From Pseudorhodobacter sp. PARRP1 (lineage in GTDB: Bacteria > Pseudomonadota > Alphaproteobacteria > Rhodobacterales > Rhodobacteraceae), in assembly GCA_002256245.1 (NCBI GenBank), contig NKIU01000001.1, positions 486,232 through 550,231 of the forward strand: a DNA stretch of 64,000 nt, in the 5' to 3' direction. The first letter of the stretch is position 1; each line of letters opens with the position of its first letter. A program made the position numbers and the translations under genes. Below are positions 11,128 to 19,034 of this stretch, one piece after another. The notes beneath the pieces were generated by a model that made no database searches, was not told the DNA's origin, and saw only the letters and a list, made by a program, of their open reading frames with translations.

Positions 11128-11547
11128 TCATTCCAGCCTTGCCCCTTTCAGATAGCACAAGACAGAAGCTGGAAAATGGGGGGTTTGCGCGCCAAGAACA
11201 AGGGGAAGCGACACGCCCAGCAAAGTTGTGATCCGGTGTGGCGGCAGACGCTCGGTTTCGGTTTGGTCCAGATCGACGACCAGCCGCAGCGTGGCCCTTG
11301 CGCAGGCGGGCGTATGCAGCAGGCCAAGGCCCCGCGCCTCGATCATGCCGGAAAGCGCAGGGGGGCAGGTGGCAATAAGCTGTTGATCCTGCGCGGTGAT
11401 CTGGGTTTGATCGTCGGCCACCAGATCTGCGCCATAGGCGATCAGTTGCAGCGCCAGCGCAGATTTGCCCGCACCTGCAGCACCAAGGATCAGCACCGCT
11501 TGCCCATTCATCGCCACGCAACTGGCGTGCAACAGCAGGCTGCTCAC
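11128..11547 (-). CDS. hprK: Short HPr kinase/phosphorylase (catalytic domain only)
   Basis: 139-residue HprK lacking the N-terminal regulatory domain found in Firmicutes (about 310 residues). This short form is typical of alphaproteobacteria. The P-loop GAAGAGKS occupies residues 22-29, and the [10 protein letters not shown] segment corresponds to the conserved region after the kinase signature. It should phosphorylate Ser46 of the HPr encoded downstream. It begins with GTG at 11547, overlapping the chvG stop in a GTGA junction, so HprK is coupled to the sensor kinase. Confidence 0.9.
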   Translation of the reverse strand: MSSLLLHASCVAMNGQAVLILGAAGAGKSALALQLIAYGADLVADDQTQITAQDQQLIATCPPALSGMIEARGLGLLHTPACARATLRLVVDLDQTETERLPPHRITTLLGVSLPLVLGAQTPHFPASVLCYLKGARLE

Positions 11548-13235
11548 ACCGGCAGACCAACCACGAACCGCGCGCCCAGCGGATCAGAGGTAGGGTCGGC
11601 ATTGGTGGGGCGGATGTTCTCGGCCCAGATCACGCCGCCATGCGCCTCAACGATCTGCTTCGAGATCGACAAGCCGAGGCCGGAATTATTGCCGAAATGC
11701 GTTGGCGGGCGATCCGAGTAAAAGCGTTTGAACACCTTGGTCAGCGCCTGTTCGGGAATGCCCGGCCCGGTGTCTTCCACCACGATCAACACACGGTTTT
11801 CACGCCTGCGCGCCCAGACCCGCACCGCATCGCCATCGTCACAAAACGACACAGCGTTGGTAATCAGATTGACAAACACCTGCGCCAAGCGACCCTCAAG
11901 CCCATGGATCTTGATTGGTTCGGTCGGGAAATCGGTGATGAATTCAACGTTCTTCTCGCGCGCCTGATCGCCAAGATATTCGGTGAGGTTGGCGAGGGTC
12001 TTGATAAGGTTGAACTCTTCTTCCTCTTCCTTGACCAACTCGCTGTCAAGCCGAGAGGCGTTGGAGATATCGGAAACCAACCGATCCAGCCGCCGCACGT
12101 CATGTTCGATGACGTTCAAAAGCTTCTCGCGGTGTTCTTCTTTTTTCACCATCCGCATCGACCCCACGGCAGAGCGCAGGGATGCGAGGGGGTTCTTGAT
12201 CTCATGCGCGACATCGGCGGCGAACTGCTCATTCGCGTCGATCCGGTCGTAAAGCGCGGCCACCATGCCACGCATCGCCACCGACAGGCGGCCGATTTCA
12301 TCCGGGCGTGCCGCCAGATCGGGAATACGCACGCGGCCCGGTGACATTTTGCGCGCGTCGCGGTCCCGGCCCAGTTCTGCCGCAGCCGCCAGATCTGACA
12401 GCGGATTGGCGATGGTCGAGGCCAGCACCAGCGACAGACCGATCGAGACCAGCAAGGCGATAACGAACATCTGCAGGATTTGCTCGCGCTCGTAGCGCAC
12501 CAGACGGTCAATCTCGCCTTCAGCCGAGGTCAGAACGATGACGCCGATCGCAGCGCCGCCGTATTGCACCGGGCTTGCCACCGAAAACTGCGCGCCGCCA
12601 TCAGGCCCGCGCCCGGTGTTCACCGCAACCTCGCCCGTCAGCGCCCGCGCATAGAGATCGCGCGCCACAGCCTCGGCGTTGGCGGCGGCGGGTGCATTGT
12701 TGCCCATGCTGAGAAGGCCCGAAACAGCCTCCCAGATGCCGTTCAGAAAATCGGTGATGATGGTCTTGCGATCATCGCGCAACGCATCGCCGGGGCGCGC
12801 TTGCCCGGTGTCGTGCGACACCAGCACGCCTTTGGGATCAAACACAAAAACCTCAACCCCCGGTGCAATCGCCAGATCCGAAAGTTTGGTCGGCAGTGCG
12901 CCGTTGGTATTGGCCGCCACGGTTTCGACCACGTTGGAAATCAACTGCGCCTCGGTCACCAAGGCTTTCTCGCGCTGCAACACCAGACTGTCGCGGAACG
13001 GGTTCATGAACAGCACCCCGGCGACCAGAATCACCAGCGCCATGATGTTGAACACAATGATTTTGCGCGCCAAGGGCGAGCGGTTCAGCGATACAATGCC
13101 GCGCCGTCCCCGCCCCTCGGACAAGGCGCTGTCGGCCACAACCTCGGGCGAGACCCAGTCTTCGCCCAAAAGCAGCTCCCCCGGTTTTTTCGCCGGGGTT
13201 GCATCTTTCATGGATATGTTTTGCGCCGCTGTCAT
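11544..13235 (-). CDS. chvG: Sensor histidine kinase ChvG
   Basis: Inner-membrane stimulus-sensing kinase of the ChvG/ExoS family. From the ATG at 13235 the product is 563 residues. It has a cytoplasmic N-terminus, a transmembrane helix at about 59-77, a periplasmic sensor domain and a second helix near 285. A HAMP linker and HisKA follow, with phospho-acceptor His344 in VAHEIKNPLAS. The C-terminal ATPase domain has the DTGPGIPEQ motif. The longest frame extends 53 codons upstream into chvI, so I used the first ATG after the chvI stop. The ChvG/ChvI pair controls acid, envelope and host-associated genes in Rhizobiales. It is coupled to hprK downstream. Confidence 0.93.
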   Translation of the reverse strand: MTAAQNISMKDATPAKKPGELLLGEDWVSPEVVADSALSEGRGRRGIVSLNRSPLARKIIVFNIMALVILVAGVLFMNPFRDSLVLQREKALVTEAQLISNVVETVAANTNGALPTKLSDLAIAPGVEVFVFDPKGVLVSHDTGQARPGDALRDDRKTIITDFLNGIWEAVSGLLSMGNNAPAAANAEAVARDLYARALTGEVAVNTGRGPDGGAQFSVASPVQYGGAAIGVIVLTSAEGEIDRLVRYEREQILQMFVIALLVSIGLSLVLASTIANPLSDLAAAAELGRDRDARKMSPGRVRIPDLAARPDEIGRLSVAMRGMVAALYDRIDANEQFAADVAHEIKNPLASLRSAVGSMRMVKKEEHREKLLNVIEHDVRRLDRLVSDISNASRLDSELVKEEEEEFNLIKTLANLTEYLGDQAREKNVEFITDFPTEPIKIHGLEGRLAQVFVNLITNAVSFCDDGDAVRVWARRRENRVLIVVEDTGPGIPEQALTKVFKRFYSDRPPTHFGNNSGLGLSISKQIVEAHGGVIWAENIRPTNADPTSDPLGARFVVGLPV

Positions 13236-13245
13236 GGCCTGGCGG

Positions 13246-13947
13246 TCACTCTTCGTTGTAGCGGTAACCAATGCCATACAGCGTTTCAATCGCCGCGAAA
13301 TCATCGTCAACCGAGCGCATTTTCTTGCGCAAGCGCTTGATATGGCTGTCAATTGTGCGGTCATCGACATAGACCTGATCGTCGTAGGCCACATCCATCA
13401 ACTGATCGCGGCTTTTCACGAAACCGGGGCGCTGTGCCAGCGCTTGCAGCAGCATGAATTCAGTCACCGTCAGCGAGACATCGCGGCCCTTCCAAGCCAC
13501 AGAATGGCGCAGCGGGTCCATCCGCAGATGCCCACGCTCCATGATCTTGGTTTCTTCGGTCACGGCAACTTCGCCGGTGACAATCGCATCATTGCGGCGC
13601 AGCAGCGCGCGGATGCGTTCGACCAGAAGCCGCTGGCTGAACGGCTTTTTGACGTAATCGTCAGCGCCCATCCGCAGGCCGAGCACCTCGTCAATCTCAT
13701 CATCTTTCGAGGTCAGGAAGATCACCGGCATGGCCGATTTCTGCCGCAGGCGCTGCAACAGATCCATGCCATCCATCCGGGGCATCTTGATGTCGAGCAC
13801 GGCCATATCGGGCATGCGGCGGTTGAAGGCATCCAAGGCGGACTGACCGTCATTGAACGTCTCTACTTCAAAACCTTCAGCCTCAAGAGTCATCGACACA
13901 GACGTCAGGATATTCCTGTCGTCATCTACAAGGGCGATCCTTGCCAT
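13246..13947 (-). CDS. chvI: Response regulator ChvI
   Basis: OmpR/PhoB-class regulator of 233 residues. The receiver domain has Asp52 in [12 protein letters not shown] and Lys in DYVKKPF. The C-terminal winged helix spans roughly residues 130-233 and includes [23 protein letters not shown]. It is the first gene of the minus-strand operon chvI-chvG-hprK-rapZ-EIIA-ptsH-acyltransferase, and divergent from pckA, an arrangement also known in Agrobacterium and Sinorhizobium. A small inverted repeat 80 bp upstream may be part of its control region. Confidence 0.95.
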   Translation of the reverse strand: MARIALVDDDRNILTSVSMTLEAEGFEVETFNDGQSALDAFNRRMPDMAVLDIKMPRMDGMDLLQRLRQKSAMPVIFLTSKDDEIDEVLGLRMGADDYVKKPFSQRLLVERIRALLRRNDAIVTGEVAVTEETKIMERGHLRMDPLRHSVAWKGRDVSLTVTEFMLLQALAQRPGFVKSRDQLMDVAYDDQVYVDDRTIDSHIKRLRKKMRSVDDDFAAIETLYGIGYRYNEE

Positions 13948-14026
13948 GTTTGGGCTTCCCTATACTGCTCGGCTTGCCTGAAATGCTTGCCTGATTTTTG
14001 ACACATCTTCCGTTTTCCTTGCCCGC

Positions 14027-14040
14027 TTAGCAACTGCTAA
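14027..14040. promoter_or_regulatory. Inverted repeat upstream of chvI
   Basis: TTAGC and GCTAA arms around AACT, 80 bp upstream of the chvI start. The size fits a dimeric repressor or LacI-like half sites (GCTAA also occurs in the pckA-side repeats). No direct evidence of binding. Confidence 0.4.
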
Positions 14041-14129
14041 CTGCGAATCACCCATCGCCTGAGACTCCATCAGGCGCTAAATTTCCAAATGAATGACTAA
14101 TTTGCCGCAGTTTTCCTATCTGCTCCATT

Positions 14130-14163
14130 TTGGTTGCGCTAACCCGAAATTGGTTGCGCTAAC
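14130..14163 (+). promoter_or_regulatory. Tandem direct repeat upstream of pckA
   Basis: TTGGTTGCGCTAAC occurs at 14130-14143 and again, identical, at 14150-14163, a start-to-start distance of 20 bp (two helical turns). Each copy has imperfect dyad symmetry (GGTT...AACC) around GCGCT, one base short of the GGTTAGCGCTAACC palindrome expected for LacI-family regulators. A carbon-flux regulator such as CceR is a plausible binder (inference). The copies lie 150-185 bp upstream of the pckA start. Confidence 0.5.
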
Positions 14164-14314
14164 TGTCGCGGCGCGTCCTATTCCCTGCAAAATCGGCATG
14201 TTATAGCAAAGTTACGCGGCCCGGATCACGGGTTTTCGCGGAAATGTCCGGATTTGGGGCATGTCGGGATGGAAATTATACCGCCCCAGATCGGCGGGAA
14301 CGGGAGCTTGCAGG

Positions 14315-15913
14315 ATGACGAACGGACGCGTGAACCCATCGCAAAGGTTGGAAGATCAGGGCATCAGCGGGCTGGGGCGCGTCTATTATAACTATATCGA
14401 GCCTGCGCTGGTCGAAGCTGCCGTCGGACGCGGTGAGGGAAAGTTGGGCAAGGGCGGGGCGTTCTTGTGCACCACCGGGCAGTTTACCGGGCGCTCGCCC
14501 AAGGATAAATTCGTGGTCCGCACCGCCGGGGTCGAAGATACAATCTGGTGGGAAAACAACGCCGCCATGGCACCAGATGCGTTTGACCGGCTTTATGCCG
14601 ATATGCTGGCGCATATGCAGGGGCGCGAGTATTTCGTGCAGGATCTGTTCGGCGGCGCTGATCCGGTTTACCGGCTGGACGTGCGGATGGTGACGGAACT
14701 GGCCTGGCATGGCCTGTTCATCCGCCACATGCTGCGCCGCCCCGCGCGGGCCGAGTTGGACAGCTTCGTGCCGGAATGGACGGTGATCAACTGCCCGTCG
14801 TTTGAGGCTGATCCGGCGCGGCATGGCTGCCGCACCTCGACCGTGATCGCGCTGAACTTTGAGCGCAAGATGATCCTGATTGGCGGCACGGCCTATGCGG
14901 GCGAGAACAAGAAAGCGGTTTTCACGCTGCTGAACTATCTGCTGCCGGAAAAGGGTGTGATGCCGATGCATTGCTCGGCCAACCATGCGATTGGCAATCC
15001 GGTGGATTCGGCGGTGTTCTTCGGGCTGTCAGGCACTGGCAAAACGACGCTGTCGGCGGACCCGTCACGCATCTTGATTGGCGATGATGAACACGGCTGG
15101 TCGGATCGCGGCACCTTCAACTTTGAGGGCGGCTGCTATGCCAAGACGATCAACCTGTCGGCAGAGGCCGAGCCAGAGATTTACGGCACCACCTCGCGCT
15201 TTGGCACGGTGGTCGAGAATATGGTGTTTGATCCGGAAACGCTGGAGTTGGATTTCACCGACAGCAGCCTGACCGAAAACATGCGCTGCGCCTATCCGCT
15301 GGAGTATATCTCGAACGCGTCGGATACCGGGATGGGTGGGCATCCGAAGAATGTGATCATGCTGACCTGCGATGCCTATGGGGTGCTGCCGCCGATTGCG
15401 CGGCTGACGCCGGCGCAGGCGATGTATCACTTTCTGTCGGGGTTCACCTCAAAAACGCCGGGAACCGAGCGCGGGATTGTCGAGCCGACGCCGACATTCT
15501 CGACCTGCTTCGGGGCCCCCTTCATGCCGCGGCGGCCCGAGGTGTATGGCAAGCTGTTGCAGGCGAAGATCGCGCAGTTTGGGGCGTCTTGCTGGCTGGT
15601 GAACACCGGCTGGACGGGGGGCAAGTTTGGCCAGGGCAAGCGGATGCCGATCAAGGCGACGCGGGCGCTGTTGACGGCGGCGCTGGATGGCTCGCTTTCG
15701 GCGGGCGCGTTCCGACGTGATCCGAACTTTGGCTTTGAGGTCCCCGTATCGGTGCCGGGGGTGGATGCGACCCTGCTGGACCCGCGCGCGACTTGGGGCG
15801 ACAAGGCGGCTTATGATGCGCAGGCGAAGAAGTTAGTGGGCATGTTTGCCGATAATTTTGCCCAGTATGTGCCGTTCATCGACGCCGATGTGAAAGCGGC
15901 TGCGATTGGCTGA
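14315..15913 (+). CDS. pckA: Phosphoenolpyruvate carboxykinase (ATP)
   Basis: Converts oxaloacetate and ATP to phosphoenolpyruvate, the entry step of gluconeogenesis. The 532-residue length is usual for the ATP-dependent enzyme. [17 protein letters not shown] is the oxaloacetate-binding region. [10 protein letters not shown] holds a metal-binding His, and GTGKTT at residues 240-245 is the kinase P-loop, followed by [11 protein letters not shown] selected the ATG at 14315 (GGGAG 8 bases upstream) over an ATG 54 bases earlier that adds an unconserved basic leader. It is divergent from chvI and has its own terminator. Confidence 0.97.
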   Translation: MTNGRVNPSQRLEDQGISGLGRVYYNYIEPALVEAAVGRGEGKLGKGGAFLCTTGQFTGRSPKDKFVVRTAGVEDTIWWENNAAMAPDAFDRLYADMLAHMQGREYFVQDLFGGADPVYRLDVRMVTELAWHGLFIRHMLRRPARAELDSFVPEWTVINCPSFEADPARHGCRTSTVIALNFERKMILIGGTAYAGENKKAVFTLLNYLLPEKGVMPMHCSANHAIGNPVDSAVFFGLSGTGKTTLSADPSRILIGDDEHGWSDRGTFNFEGGCYAKTINLSAEAEPEIYGTTSRFGTVVENMVFDPETLELDFTDSSLTENMRCAYPLEYISNASDTGMGGHPKNVIMLTCDAYGVLPPIARLTPAQAMYHFLSGFTSKTPGTERGIVEPTPTFSTCFGAPFMPRRPEVYGKLLQAKIAQFGASCWLVNTGWTGGKFGQGKRMPIKATRALLTAALDGSLSAGAFRRDPNFGFEVPVSVPGVDATLLDPRATWGDKAAYDAQAKKLVGMFADNFAQYVPFIDADVKAAAIG

Positions 15914-15920
15914 AATGGGG

Positions 15921-15943
15921 TGGTCCCAACTCGGGACCATTTT
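15921..15943 (+). terminator. Rho-independent terminator of pckA
   Basis: TGGTCCC and GGGACCA pair around AACTC, followed by TTTT, seven bases past the stop codon. The stem core GGTCCC/GGGACC is the same as that of the hbd terminator. Confidence 0.88.
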
Positions 15944-16014
15944 GCGCCTTTTGATTTCAATGGCTTACGGGCGCGACTTTACGAAATGTTAATCTTTGGC
16001 TTGCAGCGGTAAGG

Positions 16015-16066
16015 CTGGGGGTTTCACACCCCCAGACCCCCGTGGGATATTTATGAACAGATGAAA
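16015..16066. repeat. Dispersed hairpin repeat, copy A
   Basis: CTGGGGGT and ACCCCCAG pair around TTCAC (16015-16035), followed by ACCCCCGT and then GGGATATTTATGAACAGATGAAA-type sequence (16044-16066). Read on the minus strand, it lies 25 bases past the stop of the TSUP permease gene, with the hairpin loop reading GTGAA. A second copy with a different stem but identical loop and tail occurs at 60126-60180. Confidence 0.8.
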
Positions 16067-16091
16067 GCAAATTTTAGATAAAGTTTAGGTA

Positions 16092-16862
16092 TTAAAGGCC
16101 TATCGCGCGACGCATCAGATTTAGTCCGGTGAGCACCAGCAAAATCTGTGTCCAGCGGCGGAATTTTGATTGATCGAGGCGGTCTTGAATCGCGACGCCA
16201 AGACTTTGGCCGATCATCGCGGGCAGCACGAGGGCGGCGGAAAACGCGGTGCGGCTGGGGGTCATCACGCCAGAGTGCAGATGCGCCGCCAGCAGCACGG
16301 CGGCACCGATCAGGAACACCACGCCCTGCACGCGGACGGTTTCCAGCTTGTCGGCCTTGATGGACAGCAAATAAACCAGCAGCGGCGGGCCCCAGACGCC
16401 CGAGACGCCGCCGTACAGCCCGCCAATTGCCCCCAGAATCCACTCGGCCCGGTTGCGGTGTTCCAAGCGCAGCGCCAAACCTACGCCTGCCAGTTGCAGG
16501 GCCGCAAACACGGTGATCGGCAGGCCCAGCATCAGCAGGAACAGGTCTTGCGGGATGACGCGGACGAATTGCGCCGAGATGACGATGAAGATCACGGTGG
16601 CGATCAGCAGGCGGCGGTAGGTGATGGCGGTTTGCCATGCCGGGGTCAGGCCGTGGCGGAAGGCTTGGGTCAGGTTGGAGATCAGCGTCGGCAGGATCAG
16701 GCCCGCGAGGGCGGTTTCGGGTGGCAAAAAGCTGGAGAAGGCCGAAATCATGATCATCGGCATGGCAAAGCCGACGGCACCTTTGACGAAGCCTGCGAAG
16801 GCGGTGATGGCGAGGGCTGCCGCGAAGGCTTGCGGCGTCAGGCCAGCCATAAGGTATTCCAT
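16092..16862 (-). CDS. TSUP (TauE/SafE) family membrane permease
   Basis: A 256-residue integral membrane protein with about eight hydrophobic segments in two repeats. Each repeat contains the family's glycine-rich helix (AGFVKGAVGFAMPMIMIS near the N-terminus and GAIGGLYGGVSGVWGPPLLVY in the second half). TSUP members export or import sulfite, sulfoacetate, taurine-derived or other small organic anions; the substrate here cannot be read. The ATG at 16862 is preceded by GGGAGGG at 6 bases, so I rejected the longer start at 16886. It is divergent from methylsuccinyl-CoA dehydrogenase. Confidence 0.87.
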   Translation of the reverse strand: MEYLMAGLTPQAFAAALAITAFAGFVKGAVGFAMPMIMISAFSSFLPPETALAGLILPTLISNLTQAFRHGLTPAWQTAITYRRLLIATVIFIVISAQFVRVIPQDLFLLMLGLPITVFAALQLAGVGLALRLEHRNRAEWILGAIGGLYGGVSGVWGPPLLVYLLSIKADKLETVRVQGVVFLIGAAVLLAAHLHSGVMTPSRTAFSAALVLPAMIGQSLGVAIQDRLDQSKFRRWTQILLVLTGLNLMRRAIGL

Positions 16863-16926
16863 CTGCACCCTCCCTTGCGTGTCCATGTCTAGGGCAGGCC
16901 GAAGCGGGGTGCATCTCGAAAATTCT

Positions 16927-16955
16927 ATGCGACACTTTCGGTCTTATCGTCGCAT
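16927..16955. promoter_or_regulatory. Inverted repeat in TSUP/mcd divergent region
   Basis: Arms ATGCGAC (16927-16933) and GTCGCAT (16949-16955) are separated by 15 bp, centred about 90 bp before the mcd start. A second near-palindrome GCATTTGCAGATGC lies at 16997-17010. Either could be an operator for mcd; neither matches a motif I can name securely. Confidence 0.4.
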
Positions 16956-17029
16956 CTGTGTGAATTATTGTTGCGCTGCGGATGCGAAGGGATTAGGCAT
17001 TTGCAGATGCAGCATAGGGTGAGGGCGCG

Positions 17030-18682
17030 ATGGCTTTGGATCAGAACTCTGGCGTGATGACCGACCTTTTGCGGTTGACCTCCGAGGCCTTGCCCGAGGT
17101 TGAGGCGCTGTTTGCGCGCGGGCGCGAGGCGTTGCGCGGGCGGGTTTCGGTGGGCGGTAAGGTCTCGGCCAGTGCTATGGAAGACCATCAGTTTGCCGCG
17201 CATAGCCTGTCGTGGCTGGCGACCTACGCGCAGGCCTTGCGGCAGTTGCGGGCCTGGGCGGGGCGGCTTTCGGATGACGGCAAGTTTGGCGAGATGGAGG
17301 GGCTGATCCTGCAGATCGGCTTTGGCGAGTATCTGGCCCAGATTTATGGCGGCATTCCGATGTCGCAGGGCGAGATGGCGCGGCTGGGCGATCTGGGGAT
17401 TGAGGCCTCTGCGGGGGCTGCGGCAAGCCTGCTTATGGCCGAGGGCAACACGTCTGCGGCGCGGATGCGGCTGGTGGCGCTGATGCAGGACAATCAGGGG
17501 CGCGCGACCTTTGGCGCCAGCGGTCTGGATGACGAGTTGGAGATGATCCGCGACCAGTTCCGCCGCTTTGCCGATGAAAAGGTGGCACCTTTTGCGCATG
17601 GCTGGCATTTGCGCGATGAATTGATCCCGATGGAGATCATCACGGCTTTGGCCGAAATGGGGGTGTTTGGGCTGACGATCCCCGAGGAGTTTGGCGGGTT
17701 TGGCTTGTCCAAGGCCTCGATGGTGGTGGTGTCTGAGGAGTTGTCGCGCGGGTATATTGGGGTCGGGTCTTTGGGGACTCGCAGCGAAATTGCCGCCGAG
17801 TTGATCCTGTGCGGTGGCACGGATGCGCAGAAGGCGCAGTGGTTGCCGAAGCTGGCATCGGGGGAGATTTTGCCGACCGCGGTGTTTACCGAGCCGAATA
17901 CCGGCAGCGATCTGGGGTCTTTGCGCACGCGGGCGGTTGAGGGGGAAAGCGGCTGGGAGATCACGGGGAACAAGACCTGGATCACCCATGCCGCGCGGAC
18001 GCATGTGATGACGCTGCTGGCGCGGACCGACCCGGAGACGAGCGATTACAAGGGCTTGTCGATGTTTCTGGCCGAGAAGGTGCCGGGGACGGATGCCGCG
18101 CCGTTTCCGACGCCGGGGATGACCGGGGGCGAGATTGAGGTTTTGGGCTATCGCGGCATGAAGGAATACGAGCTGGCGTTTGACGGCTTTCAGGTGAAGG
18201 CCGAGAATTTGTTGGGCGGCGTGCCGGGGCAAGGCTTCAAGCAGTTGATGCAGACGTTCGAGAGTGCGCGCATCCAGACGGCGGCGCGGGCGGTTGGGGT
18301 GGCGCAGAACGCTTTGGAAGTGGGGATGCAGTATGCTACGGACCGGCGGCAGTTCGGCAAACCGCTGATCGCGTTTCCGCGGGTGGCGGGGAAGCTTGCG
18401 ATGATGGCCGTTGAGGTGATGATCACGCGGCAGTTGACCTATTTCAGCGCCTGGCAGAAGGATCACGGCAAGCGCTGCGATCTGGAGGCGGGGATGGCCA
18501 AATTGCTGGGGGCGCGGGTGGCTTGGGCTGCGGCGGATAATGCGTTGCAGATCCACGGCGGCAACGGCTTTGCTTTGGAGTATCAGATTTCCCGCATCCT
18601 GTGCGATGCGCGGATTTTGAATATTTTTGAGGGGGCTGCCGAGATTCAGGCGCAGGTGATTGCACGGCGGCTGCTGGATTAG
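17030..18682 (+). CDS. mcd: (2S)-methylsuccinyl-CoA dehydrogenase
   Basis: FAD enzyme of the ethylmalonyl-CoA pathway, oxidising methylsuccinyl-CoA to mesaconyl-CoA during acetate or C1 assimilation. The 550-residue length, with an extra N-terminal domain of about 150 residues before the acyl-CoA dehydrogenase fold, distinguishes it from ordinary 380-residue acyl-CoA dehydrogenases. The FAD region FTEPNTGSDLGSLRTRA and the GNKTWITHAAR and RMKEYELAF-type blocks are present. IHGGNGFALEYQISR is near the C-terminus. GGTGAGGG precedes the ATG. Electrons would go to the ETF encoded at 4.9-6.6 kb. The assignment rests on architecture and remembered similarity to the Rhodobacter enzyme. Confidence 0.85.
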   Translation: MALDQNSGVMTDLLRLTSEALPEVEALFARGREALRGRVSVGGKVSASAMEDHQFAAHSLSWLATYAQALRQLRAWAGRLSDDGKFGEMEGLILQIGFGEYLAQIYGGIPMSQGEMARLGDLGIEASAGAAASLLMAEGNTSAARMRLVALMQDNQGRATFGASGLDDELEMIRDQFRRFADEKVAPFAHGWHLRDELIPMEIITALAEMGVFGLTIPEEFGGFGLSKASMVVVSEELSRGYIGVGSLGTRSEIAAELILCGGTDAQKAQWLPKLASGEILPTAVFTEPNTGSDLGSLRTRAVEGESGWEITGNKTWITHAARTHVMTLLARTDPETSDYKGLSMFLAEKVPGTDAAPFPTPGMTGGEIEVLGYRGMKEYELAFDGFQVKAENLLGGVPGQGFKQLMQTFESARIQTAARAVGVAQNALEVGMQYATDRRQFGKPLIAFPRVAGKLAMMAVEVMITRQLTYFSAWQKDHGKRCDLEAGMAKLLGARVAWAAADNALQIHGGNGFALEYQISRILCDARILNIFEGAAEIQAQVIARRLLD

Positions 18683-19034
18683 GGTGGGTCAATATCTACC
18701 TTGGGCCAGGTGGCAAAGGCCATTGCCTTTGCCATGCGGTGCAGATGTCGGGAGAACTGCCGGGCTTCTAAGGCCCGGCCAGCGCCCGCCCCGCCCTCGG
18801 CGGGCGCTTCTCGCCCGCCGGGTCGGGCGCTGGCCTCATGGGGTTTATCGTGGCAAGGTTTACAGGGGAAACCGCACACGCGGACGGGGAAACGCAATGC
18901 GTTTCCTGTTTCCGCCCGAAGGCAGGCGCGCGCCTGTAGATGCGGTCCGATGGTGCAAAATTTGCTTCCCCGCGGGGATTGGCTTGTGGAAATTGCCACC
19001 AATTTCGCCATTTTCCACAACATGTTCTGTTCAG
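18683..19034. repeat. Palindrome-rich intergenic region
   Basis: 352 bp between convergent mcd and an MFS gene, with no credible gene. It holds at least six inverted repeats: GGCAAAGGC/GCCTTTGCC (18712-18733), GCCGGGC/GCCCGGC (18759-18779), GGCCAGCGCCCG/CGGGCGCTGGCC (18777-18835) enclosing GGCGGGCG/CGCCCGCC (18799-18819), GGAAACGCA/TGCGTTTCC (18888-18906), the palindrome CAGGCGCGCGCCTG near 18923, and TTGTGGAAA/TTTCCACAA (18984-19020). Some may be bidirectional terminators, but none is followed by a clear T run. Confidence 0.75.

Larger units (their letters stand above)
13948..14314. promoter_or_regulatory. Divergent control region between chvI and pckA
   Basis: 367 bp without a gene. It holds an inverted repeat TTAGC-AACT-GCTAA (14027-14040) near the chvI side. 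Two direct copies of TTGGTTGCGCTAAC (14130-14163) lie on the pckA side, with AT-rich stretches between. No open reading frame with a ribosome site is visible before pckA. Promoter boxes cannot be assigned with confidence. Confidence 0.7.

Noticed and set aside
16925-18556. 543-codon minus-strand open frame
   Set aside because: Antisense to methylsuccinyl-CoA dehydrogenase, extremely His/Arg/Pro rich, no motifs.
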